Shown: piece by piece, positions 1 through 5,143 of the stretch | Numbering within the stretch: position 1 is the first letter of the stretch | Layout: each line of letters starts with the position of its first letter | NCBI GenBank assembly: GCA_007118195.1 | Contig: SKSA01000112.1 | Coordinates: 1 to 5,143 of the forward strand | Reading direction: 5' to 3' | Length of the DNA stretch: 5,143 bases | Source: Anaerobacillus sp. | GTDB taxonomy: Bacteria > Bacillota > Bacilli > Bacillales > Anaerobacillaceae | Notes under the pieces: generated by a model | Told to the model about the DNA's origin: nothing | The model's input: only the letters and a program-made list of their open reading frames with translations | Database searches by the model: none | Translations under genes and position numbers: made by a program

Positions 1-102
1 ACTTCGCTGTAAAGCTACTGACCTCAATCACACCATGTGATCCTTCTTTGTCAAATCATCGTGCAGCTTTGCGACGAGTAACCGCAGGAGCACCTTCTAT
101 CG

Positions 103-201
103 AATTTTAGAGGCTCGTTCGTGAATCTCAGTCGTCAAAATCTTATTTTTCATACAAAACCCTCATGGCGAGGCACCGTCACCATAAAATATGAAAAAAT
201 T
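103..201 (-). repeat. Degenerate interspersed repeat, copy 1
   Basis: This is the most diverged of three related copies. Read on the minus strand it shares with copy 2, in the same order, a TATGGTGACGGTGC-like block, an ATGAAAA block, a TGACG block and a CGAACGAGCCTCTAAA block. Its spacing to copy 2 is about 130-136 bases, so copies 1 and 2 form an imperfect tandem. In the minus frame the core reads TTEIHERASKI, which lines up with TVDFSEQAFKV in copy 2 and TVGFSEQASKI in copy 3. The family is not one I can name. Confidence 0.6.
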
Positions 202-238
202 CCGGTCGATTTCCCTCACTGCGCTGAAAATCCGTTCC

Positions 239-331
239 GACTTTAAAGGCTTGTTCGGAAAAGTCGACCGTCATTTTATTTTCATAAAAACAACCTAACA
301 AAGCAACGTCACCATTTAACATGTAAAAGTT
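239..331 (-). repeat. Degenerate interspersed repeat, copy 2
   Basis: The core at 241-275 (plus-strand landmark GGCTTGTTCGGAAAA) is nearly identical to copy 3, and the distal part (ACGTCACCATTTAACATG, about 306-323) matches copy 1. On the minus strand an ATG at 272-274 opens a 31-codon frame ending at 179-181, with no obvious ribosome site. Short inverted repeats are embedded: TTCCGA at 235-240 pairs with TCGGAA at 255-260, and CGGTCGA near 203-209 pairs with TCGACCG at 264-270. This suggests the element can fold as RNA or single-stranded DNA. Confidence 0.65.
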
Positions 332-497
332 AGGTCTTACCTTACCAACTTTCCAACTCTTTAAACGGCTTTTCTCATAGGAAGATATAACTATGACTAG
401 TAATTTAATCCTATATACATTTTACTTTGAAATGAATACTGTTTCAATAATTTTCATAAGAAAAGTAGAAAAGCTTGTTGAAGAATGTCGACCGGCA

Positions 498-582
498 AAT
501 TTTAGAGGCTTGTTCGGAAAAACCGACCGTCATTTTGCTTTTTACATTAATGAATTCCATAATTCAATATTATCGCCATTAG
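498..582 (-). repeat. Degenerate interspersed repeat, copy 3
   Basis: The core at 499-536 (TTTTAGAGGCTTGTTCGG, then ACCGACCGTCATTTT) repeats the core of copy 2 with few differences, and lies about 259 bases, or twice the copy 1-2 spacing, further on. Beyond the core the match weakens; an AATGGCGA block near 572-579 on the minus strand may correspond to AATGGTGA in the other copies. An ATG at 531-533 on the minus strand opens a 29-codon frame starting MTVGFSEQASKI. A direct repeat of the CGACCG word (488-494 and 523-528) flanks the central block. Confidence 0.6.
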
Positions 583-585
583 TAT

Positions 586-625
586 CTATATGTAGTTGCG
601 TTAAACCGCTCGCAACTACACATAG
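586..625. repeat. Perfect hairpin, 15-bp stem with one mismatch
   Basis: TGTAGTTGCG (591-600) and CGCAACTACA (611-620) are exact reverse complements around a 10-base spacer. The stem extends outward by CTATA/CATAG to 15 pairs with one mismatch at 590/621. That mismatch is an A-C in plus-strand RNA but a G-U pair in minus-strand RNA, which favours folding of a minus transcript. No T run follows on either strand, so it is not a standard intrinsic terminator. It could be an RNA structure, a protein site or part of a mobile palindrome. Confidence 0.55.
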
Positions 626-670
626 TTTGATATGGCTCAATTTAGGTAATTATGAAATTCACTCACATAC

Positions 671-755
671 AAAAAAGTGTCTGTCCCCTTCTATCCTATA
701 TTGACTATGTGTAAGTACATAAATCGAAATATAGTAGAAGGCAAACAGACACCTT
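671..755 (-). terminator. Long imperfect palindrome, likely terminator of nrfHA
   Basis: The arm AAGTGTCTGT..CCTTCTA..CTATATT (675-702) is the near reverse complement of 728-755, with a few mismatches and small gaps. The loop 703-727 contains a further TATGT/ACATA pair. On the minus strand the hairpin begins 23 bases after the nrfA stop and ends directly in six T residues (complement of 671-676), the arrangement expected of an intrinsic terminator. Its size and the terminal GTGTCTG word also resemble the palindromic repeats mobilised by REP-associated transposases; that comparison is from memory and unverified. Confidence 0.6.
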
Positions 756-778
756 ATCAAAACACTAGTTTATTTTCT

Positions 779-2206
779 CTAATTTTGCGCTGGGAAGAAA
801 CTGTTTGTCGCATGTGTATGCTTTTCAAACGGGTCTTCTTCATTTAAAACCGCTTCTTTCACTCTTTCAATTTCTGAACGTAATTCATCAAGGTCGACAT
901 TTAATTTTTGTAACTCTTCGATCGCAAGCTTGATCGCATCGTTTGACGCATCAGAGGCCATTCGTAATGTATCCATCGAGCCTTGCGGATTATGAAAGCC
1001 ATCAGAGTTTTCCGCGGCAATAATATCTGTGTACCATTGCCCTTCACGAACATACTGCTGTGCTTGTTGAATTTTATCTTCTGGTGCTCCAGCAGTAATC
1101 ATTCGATTCACAAAGTAATGCGCTTCAACGGTCAGGTCCTGAGCTTCATGGACCGCTTCTAAATGGCGATGTTGAATCTCGCCAACTCGGTCGACAATAT
1201 ATCTTTCCGTTTTGTCAGAGTGACAAGTACGACAAGATTGTTCGATATTTTCTAAAGGTGATGCCCAAAAATGGGATGATATCTTTCTTCGATCATCTCT
1301 ACGTTCAAATGGCATATGGCAATCCGAACACGAAACTTCTGCGCGACCGTGAGAACCGTAACTCCAAAGTTCATATTCTGGGTGCTGTGCTTTTAAAATT
1401 GGTGCTCCTGAAACAGCGTGAATATAATCGTAGTTAAAACCTTCCTCGATAGCAGTCGTTTCAAAATAATGCAGCATTTCCTCAGGCTTTGTCCCGTAAT
1501 CCCAAGGGAAACGTACTTTTTGTAACTCTGGTTCAAAATAATATTCTACGTGACATTGAGCGCAGACGTAGGTACGCATTTCATTTCGAGTTGCTTCAGT
1601 TACATCGATTCCTTGACGAGCTAATGCGTGTGTTAAAGACGGCCTGGTAATTCTTAGTTCCATCGTCACTGGATCGTGACAATCAGAACAACCGATCGAT
1701 ACATGGCCTAATTCCCCAAGCTCTTCACTAGCCCCAACCGAAGCTAACTCGTCCATTCTTGGCACAATTTCGCCTCTGAAATTAGCTGACCAATAATCAT
1801 CACCAAATTCTTCTAATAGTGGCGTTACTGTCGTACTTTTACATGTCATACAAGAGCCGATTGAACGGTCACCGATTCTTGCAATCGTTAGAACATCTTC
1901 AACCGCATAAGGATGTCCCCTAGTCGTATTGTATTCTTGTTCAAATGCAAATCCAGCGAACAAAATAGGTAAGTACGGCTCATAGTCTGGGATAAACTTT
2001 GATACTGGCGGTCTGCCATTGCCCATATTTCTTAAATAACTATCATAATGGACCGGAAAAGCATCTTTAAATGCGGTATTTAAATATTCATCTGGAGATA
2101 GATCTGTTAAAGGCTCAGGATCATCAACCGTTAATTCTTCTGGACTTAAACAAGCAGGTAATATGAATAGCCCGAGAGCTAAAATAAATAATTGAATTTT
2201 TTTCAA
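779..2206 (-). CDS. nrfA: Ammonia-forming cytochrome c nitrite reductase, catalytic subunit
   Basis: This 475-residue protein is a full-length pentaheme NrfA (the family is usually near 480), which reduces nitrite to ammonium with six electrons. Heme sites are CMTCK (119-123, the lysine-ligated active-site heme), CSDCH (173-177), CAQCH (215-219), CSDCH (293-297) and CRTCH (325-329). By alignment to remembered E. coli and Wolinella enzymes, the active-site residues are Arg110, Tyr222 in CHVEYYF and His275 in LKAQHPEYE, with Glu221, Lys272 and Gln274 at the calcium site. The N-terminus is a signal peptide ending LPAC, so Cys19 is probably lipidated and anchors the enzyme outside the membrane. 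The start is TTG, with AAGGGTGA six bases upstream; no better in-frame start exists. It follows nrfH by 27 bases, as one operon. The biochemical identity is firm; the lipid anchor is inferred, and proline at lipobox position -2 is less common. Confidence 0.97.
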   Translation of the reverse strand: MKKIQLFILALGLFILPACLSPEELTVDDPEPLTDLSPDEYLNTAFKDAFPVHYDSYLRNMGNGRPPVSKFIPDYEPYLPILFAGFAFEQEYNTTRGHPYAVEDVLTIARIGDRSIGSCMTCKSTTVTPLLEEFGDDYWSANFRGEIVPRMDELASVGASEELGELGHVSIGCSDCHDPVTMELRITRPSLTHALARQGIDVTEATRNEMRTYVCAQCHVEYYFEPELQKVRFPWDYGTKPEEMLHYFETTAIEEGFNYDYIHAVSGAPILKAQHPEYELWSYGSHGRAEVSCSDCHMPFERRDDRRKISSHFWASPLENIEQSCRTCHSDKTERYIVDRVGEIQHRHLEAVHEAQDLTVEAHYFVNRMITAGAPEDKIQQAQQYVREGQWYTDIIAAENSDGFHNPQGSMDTLRMASDASNDAIKLAIEELQKLNVDLDELRSEIERVKEAVLNEEDPFEKHTHATNSFFPAQN

Positions 2207-2233
2207 ATGAAATCACCCTTTCTTATGTAAAAT

Positions 2234-2749
2234 TTATTTTGCTGCGTCAATATTTAGTTTCAAATGCCAATCTGACGTTTTAAAAATCCCTAATCCATGA
2301 GGGACATGACGGTGACAATCAATACATGTACCTTTTGAATCGTGAGCAACATTATCGATCGTATATTGATGGCAACTTATACAATTTTGATTAATCACTT
2401 CAACAGAATCATCCGTTGCATGTAGGACATCAGGAATTTGACTAGCGCCAATCGTGTTCATATATATATGTCCAATACCAGCTCTAGCTTTAAACGCCAT
2501 TTTGTTAACAACGTTATCTGTCGGTGCATGACAATCGTTACAGTCGAGCCTTGCATGTGGAGATTGCGTAAACGCTTCATAAACTGTATCCATGACGTGG
2601 CAGCTAGAACAAAACTCCCCAGTATCTGTAGCTTTGATTGCCGTTACCGTCCCTGCATAAACAATAATGCCGATGAGAACCCCTAATAACACGAAAAAAA
2701 GTAGTTTGTTATTCATTTCCTTAAATCTTTCTTTCAACCGATTAGGCAA
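2234..2749 (-). CDS. nrfH: Tetraheme quinol dehydrogenase, membrane partner of NrfA
   Basis: The 171-residue protein belongs to the NapC/NirT/NrfH family, which oxidises menaquinol and hands electrons to NrfA. One membrane helix lies at about residues 15-37, followed by an extracytoplasmic domain with four heme motifs: CSSCH (47-51), CNDCH (70-74), CISCH (123-127) and CIDCH (142-146). Met53, two residues after the first heme histidine, matches the methionine ligand known for heme 1 of NrfH. Lys83 or Lys87 and His94 in the KMAFKARAGIGH stretch are candidate distal ligands. The ending CHRHVPHGLG is typical. The TTG start is chosen because AAAGGAG/GAGG lies 7-10 bases upstream; the internal ATG at codon 12 has AAGGA almost touching it, which is too close. 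NrfH is preferred over NapC because nrfA follows directly and the protein is short. Confidence 0.95.
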   Translation of the reverse strand: MPNRLKERFKEMNNKLLFFVLLGVLIGIIVYAGTVTAIKATDTGEFCSSCHVMDTVYEAFTQSPHARLDCNDCHAPTDNVVNKMAFKARAGIGHIYMNTIGASQIPDVLHATDDSVEVINQNCISCHQYTIDNVAHDSKGTCIDCHRHVPHGLGIFKTSDWHLKLNIDAAK

Positions 2750-2756
2750 CTGTTTT

Positions 2757-2766
2757 CCTCTCCTTT
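2757..2766 (-). promoter_or_regulatory. Strong Shine-Dalgarno of nrfH
   Basis: On the minus strand AAAGGAG (2760-2766) overlaps GAGG (2757-2760), giving a ribosome site 7-10 bases before the TTG at 2747-2749. This site decides for the TTG start over the ATG at 2714-2716. Confidence 0.7.
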
Positions 2767-2785
2767 CCGTAAGTTTCTATTTTCA

Positions 2786-2814
2786 TGTATACCCAACCTA
2801 CATATTTTTACACA
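2786..2814 (-). promoter_or_regulatory. Weak candidate promoter of nrfHA
   Basis: On the minus strand TATACA (2786-2791) could be a -10 box, with TGTGTA (2809-2814) as a poor -35 box 17 bases upstream. It would start RNA about 30 bases before the nrfH start codon. A poor -35 box would fit an activated anaerobic promoter, but I find no TGTGA-N6-TCACA Fnr palindrome between nrfH and the divergent gene. The call rests on position and a partial match only. Confidence 0.25.
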
Positions 2815-2960
2815 TTTTTTCATAAGTTTCTTCTAAAAAAGCTAAAAATTGCACCTGTTACCTCTAATATGTAAATAATAATCGTCGATTTTATAGAAAA
2901 TGATTTATTGACGAACGATTTATTTAGAAAGACGAATTACTTCACAGGAGAATTTTTAAC

Positions 2961-3401
2961 TTGCAAACATATATTAATGGAACGATTATTGTTGGAAATG
3001 GTGAAATCATAGAAGTGGGCACTATTTTAGTAGAAGAAGGGAAAATTAAAGAGGTCGGTCAAAATGTGACCATTCCTGAAAATGCTGATAAAGGCTGGCA
3101 TACCCTCCTTGCCCTTGAAGAAGCAGGTGTTCCTTTTGCGATTACGACAGATCACCCTGTTGTCGGAAGCGAATATTTAATGACTTCTGTTGCCCAAGCG
3201 GTTAAACATGGCTTAAGTGAAGCGAGCGCTTGGAAATCCGTCACAATAAGCTCAGCACTGCATATCGGTATTGAAGATCGTCTCGGACCTCTAGAAAAAG
3301 GGAAAGACGCAGACCTCGTCATTTGGAGTAGCCATCCGTTTGACGTTACAGCTAACGTTGAAAAAACAATTATTGAAGGCGAATTAGTGTTTGAAGCGTA
3401 A
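2961..3401 (+). pseudogene. Internally deleted amidohydrolase (imidazolonepropionase-like)
   Basis: The 146-codon frame joins two non-adjacent parts of a metal-dependent amidohydrolase that normally runs to roughly 380 residues. Residues 1-43 are the N-terminal strands (YINGTI..EVGTILVEEGKIKEVG..IPENAD). Residues 45-146 are the C-terminal end, with AITTDHPV (Asp64, the late metal ligand), SALHIGIEDRLGPLEKGKDADLVIW and the closing strand. The roughly 240 residues that normally carry the HxH motif, the metal-bridging lysine and two further histidines are absent. The junction lies near codons 43-45 (3087-3095) and stays in frame. The TTG start has AGGAG ten bases upstream, and codons look undamaged, so the deletion may be recent. 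Catalysis is not expected; an expressed short protein or an assembly collapse are alternatives. The substrate of the intact parent cannot be named. Confidence 0.8.
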
Positions 3402-3434
3402 AAAGGCACTAACGTATACGTTTAGTACCTTTTC
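3401..3434. terminator. Bidirectional terminator between convergent genes
   Basis: AAAAGGCACTAACG and CGTTTAGTACCTTTT pair around TATA, with one C/A mismatch and one bulge; the centre AACGTATACGTT (3411-3422) is a perfect palindrome. The stem overlaps the amidohydrolase stop and ends in TTTT on the plus strand and TTTTT on the minus strand, so it can stop both this gene and the chemotaxis gene coming the other way. Confidence 0.7.
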
Positions 3435-3452
3435 CGAAGTCTTATATTCATT

Positions 3453-3495
3453 AACGAGCACTGACATTTACGTTCAGTGTCCGTTTCGAGTTTTT
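3453..3495 (+). terminator. Second hairpin, possible back-up terminator
   Basis: AACGAGCACTGA (3453-3464) and TCAGTGTCCGTT (3474-3485) pair at 10 of 12 positions around a 9-base loop. On the plus strand a run of five T (3491-3495) follows after a short gap; on the minus strand no T run follows. It is a weaker terminator than the preceding hairpin. Confidence 0.4.
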
Positions 3496-3517
3496 AAAGT
3501 GAATATAGATTATTTAT

Positions 3518-4756
3518 TTAATCAAAAATCTTTTGCAGGCGCTCAGTCGCCTTTCTTATTTCTAATATTCTTTCATTTTGGTCGTCTATTTGCTCACTAT
3601 ATGAAATGATTTTGCCTGTTGTATCATCGTTTTTAGTAGTAACATAGTCTAAAGCCGAAGCGAGTTCTTGAGTAGAACTAGTAATATTCTCCGTATTATC
3701 GTTTATTTTATTGACAAAGTTCGTATTATCGAGAATCGTCTTCGTAATTTGTTCGAAACTCTCGCTAATATCATTGACATAATCCGTACTTTTTGAAATC
3801 GTCCCCACTCTTTCTTTTGAGCGTTTTACTGATACATCTACATTATCAATGATTGAGTTGACAGTCTCTGAAATTTGTTTCGTTGCATTAACGGAGCTTT
3901 CAGCAAGTTTACGTACTTCATTAGCTACTACCTCGAAGCCTCTACCGTGCTCACCTGCTCTTGCTGCTTCTATTGACGCATTTAACGCTAGTAAATTGGT
4001 TTGTTCAGAAATCTCATTAATCAAAGATAGAACTTCCTTAATTTCAGCTACTTTATTTGCTAACGTCACTAAATCATTACTAGACACTTGTACTTCATTT
4101 GAAATATTGTCCATCGTATCTGTAATTTTGGTAATATTACTTTTCCCTTTTTGCGCCATTCCGTTCATTATATTAAATGAACCTGTTAGTTGATCAAGCT
4201 GGTTGTTAATCGTGACCATGCTTTCACCAACACTTTCGGCTGAGGACGACGTTTCTTCATAAACAGCTAACTGATTTTGAGTTTCAGCACTAATTTCGTC
4301 GGTCACTTTATTAATTTCAGTTGATTTACTCGTTAAGTAATCGATTTGTTCATAAATATTTTCGGTTTCTACTTCTAGACTTTGAAGTTGATTTTGCTGC
4401 TTCGTCTGTAAGCTTTCAATATTTTCAAAGAGACGGTTTAGTCTTTGACCGAGCTTCGCAATTTCATCATTACCTTTAAAGTTAACTCTCGTCGTCATTG
4501 CTCCGTCTTCAAACTGAGCCATTTTTCCCTCTAGTTTTTTGATCGGCTTTAAAATAAAGATATTCATTAAAAAGCCAATTAATACCGTCGCAACAATAAC
4601 ATTCATAAACGTCGATAAAAATACACCGATAACGCCTAAGTCGAGCCCCACTAACTCAATGGCTCCTAATATAAAACTAGAAATTGTTGAATTCACTAAT
4701 AAAATAACAACAATGATCGTTATAAACCTTAGCTTTAAGCTATTCCGAACCTTCAT
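3518..4756 (-). CDS. Methyl-accepting chemotaxis transducer without external sensor domain
   Basis: The 412-residue protein should sit in the membrane and control the CheA kinase. Two hydrophobic helices (about 10-33 and 41-68) are separated by only some eight residues, so there is practically no extracytoplasmic ligand domain. HAMP follows (about 69-120; Pro71 near its start, NDEIAKLG at 96-103 in its second half). The coiled-coil signalling hairpin has its conserved tip at 248-288, including [26 protein letters not shown] and [13 protein letters not shown]. The arms on either side of the tip are nearly equal, about 145 residues each. No CheR-tethering pentapeptide is seen at the C-terminus (LQKIFD). 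The ATG start follows GGGGGGGAGT. The gene is alone on its strand, convergent with the amidohydrolase remnant. The stimulus is unknown; membrane state, energy level or a partner protein are possible. Confidence 0.93.
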   Translation of the reverse strand: MKVRNSLKLRFITIIVVILLVNSTISSFILGAIELVGLDLGVIGVFLSTFMNVIVATVLIGFLMNIFILKPIKKLEGKMAQFEDGAMTTRVNFKGNDEIAKLGQRLNRLFENIESLQTKQQNQLQSLEVETENIYEQIDYLTSKSTEINKVTDEISAETQNQLAVYEETSSSAESVGESMVTINNQLDQLTGSFNIMNGMAQKGKSNITKITDTMDNISNEVQVSSNDLVTLANKVAEIKEVLSLINEISEQTNLLALNASIEAARAGEHGRGFEVVANEVRKLAESSVNATKQISETVNSIIDNVDVSVKRSKERVGTISKSTDYVNDISESFEQITKTILDNTNFVNKINDNTENITSSTQELASALDYVTTKNDDTTGKIISYSEQIDDQNERILEIRKATERLQKIFD

Positions 4757-4763
4757 TAAAATT

Positions 4764-4773
4764 ACTCCCCCCC
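4764..4773 (-). promoter_or_regulatory. Shine-Dalgarno of the chemotaxis gene containing seven G
   Basis: On the minus strand the ribosome site reads GGGGGGGAGT, with its GGAG core eight bases before the ATG at 4754-4756. The run of seven identical bases is prone to length change. An upstream ATG (4773-4775) directly abuts the run and opens an 11-codon frame that overlaps the true start out of frame. Confidence 0.6.
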
Positions 4774-4814
4774 ATAAAAACGATATTTGACCTGTATTTT
4801 TTGTCCTAGATACT

Positions 4815-4844
4815 ATTTTAATAAAAAAAATGAATGGATGTCCA
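4815..4844 (-). promoter_or_regulatory. Sigma-A-like promoter of the chemotaxis gene
   Basis: On the minus strand TGGACA (4839-4844, 5 of 6 to consensus) and TAAAAT (4815-4820, 5 of 6) are 18 bases apart, with an all-T stretch in the spacer. The transcript would start near 4808, giving a leader of about 50 bases. No motility sigma-D pattern (TAAA, about 15 bases, GCCGATAT) was found in this orientation. Confidence 0.5.
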
Positions 4845-5055
4845 CTAAAAACCTAATATACGTATATAAAATGGTAAAAGTGGGTAACAGAATAATATAA
4901 TCTATTTTGAAACTTTAAAGATATTGCTACGTCAAATGTATTAGGAGTGTATTCAAATATCAAATGCCTCCTATAAATGAAATGCATATTTTAAATTATG
5001 AAGTAATAGTTTTTTTGAAAGGGCTATTTTAATAGAGTAGACGGGGTGAGAGAAT

Positions 5056-5143
5056 ATGAAGCGTATTTTTATAATAACTTTTAGTCTCTTTTTATTTTTA
5101 ATAGGGTGTTCGGCAGGTGAAATAAAAAATCTCAATGAAGCAA
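5056..5143 (+). CDS. Lipoprotein, N-terminus only (cut by window end)
   Basis: An ATG preceded by GGGGTGAG five bases upstream opens a frame of 29 codons to the window edge. It begins MKRIF, continues with a hydrophobic stretch and reaches the lipobox LIGC, placing the lipidated cysteine at residue 18, followed by SAGEIKN. This is a typical Gram-positive lipoprotein signal peptide; the mature part is outside the window, so function cannot be assigned. The 299 bases between it and the divergent chemotaxis gene hold a perfect TATAAT at 4896-4901, but no good -35 box precedes it, so the promoter is uncertain. Confidence 0.75.
   Translation, partial: MKRIFIITFSLFLFLIGCSAGEIKNLNEA

Larger units (their letters stand above)
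1..778. other. Gene-free repeat-rich intergenic region
   Basis: I find no convincing gene here. An open frame of about 100 codons exists at 393-704 on the plus strand, but it has no good ribosome site, shows no recognisable domain, and runs through a repeat copy and the left arm of the palindrome, so I treat it as chance. The region holds three related repeat copies, a perfect hairpin at 586-625 and a long palindrome at 671-755. Positions 2-97 on the minus strand read as a 32-codon stretch with one stop (at 56-58), which could be a decayed gene end or more repeat. The region looks like accumulated repeat debris downstream of the nrf operon. Confidence 0.6.

Noticed and set aside
27..41. ATCACA-CCA-TGTGAT inverted repeat resembling a Crp/Fnr site
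   Set aside because: The half sites point the opposite way from TGTGA-N6-TCACA and the spacer is too short; no gene start is placed to use it.
103..582. CRISPR array
   Set aside because: Repeat copies are long, diverged and unevenly spaced, unlike short identical repeats with uniform spacers.
393..704. Open frame of about 100 codons on the plus strand
   Set aside because: No ribosome site, no known domain, and it passes through repeat copy 3, the 586-625 hairpin and the left arm of the terminator palindrome.
2438..2686. Plus-strand open frame inside nrfH
   Set aside because: It lies wholly opposite heme-motif coding sequence of nrfH and resembles no protein I know.
2908..2913. TTGACG as a -35 box for the amidohydrolase gene
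   Set aside because: No -10-like hexamer lies 16-18 bases downstream.
3152..3409. Minus-strand open frame opposite the amidohydrolase
   Set aside because: It is antisense to clearly conserved amidohydrolase C-terminal coding sequence.
3849..4193. Plus-strand open frame opposite the chemotaxis signalling domain
   Set aside because: It is antisense to the conserved MCP tip; the openness follows from the codon bias of the real gene.
4788..4817. Plus-strand TTGACC-N18-TACTAT promoter-like pair
   Set aside because: It sits about 240 bases ahead of the lipoprotein gene, with no plus-strand gene closer; AT-rich chance match is more likely.

Overview
The window looks like chromosome of a low-GC, Gram-positive Bacillaceae-type bacterium. 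The clues are AT-rich DNA, strong AGGAG-type Shine-Dalgarno sequences, TTG start codons, lipobox signal peptides and a sigma-A-like promoter. An alkaliphilic or facultatively anaerobic bacillus is a reasonable guess, but the species cannot be named from this sequence.

Layout. Positions 1-778 hold no convincing gene. They carry three degenerate copies of a roughly 95-base repeat, a perfect 10-bp inverted repeat that extends to 15 bp, and a long imperfect palindrome that probably terminates the neighbouring operon. Positions 779-2749 (minus strand) are a two-gene operon, nrfH then nrfA. It encodes the membrane tetraheme quinol dehydrogenase and the pentaheme ammonia-forming nitrite reductase. 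After a 211-bp divergent intergenic region, 2961-3401 (plus) is an internally deleted amidohydrolase: its N-terminal strand region is joined in frame to its C-terminal third, and most metal ligands are missing. A bidirectional terminator separates it from a convergent chemotaxis transducer (3518-4756, minus), which has two membrane helices, HAMP and signalling domains but almost no external sensor. The last 88 bases begin a plus-strand lipoprotein gene that runs off the window.

How it works together. NrfH would take electrons from menaquinol and pass them to NrfA on the outer face of the membrane. NrfA reduces nitrite to ammonium with six electrons (respiratory nitrite ammonification, DNRA). 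NrfA carries a lipobox cysteine, so in this single-membrane cell it is probably held at the surface both by lipid and by NrfH. The transducer is a separate transcription unit; any role in steering cells toward nitrite or redox conditions is conjecture. No heme lyase or cytochrome c biogenesis gene lies in the window. I saw no wholly new multi-gene system. The most unusual items are the in-frame gutted amidohydrolase, the repeat family with a conserved minus-strand reading frame, and the palindromic element behind nrfA.
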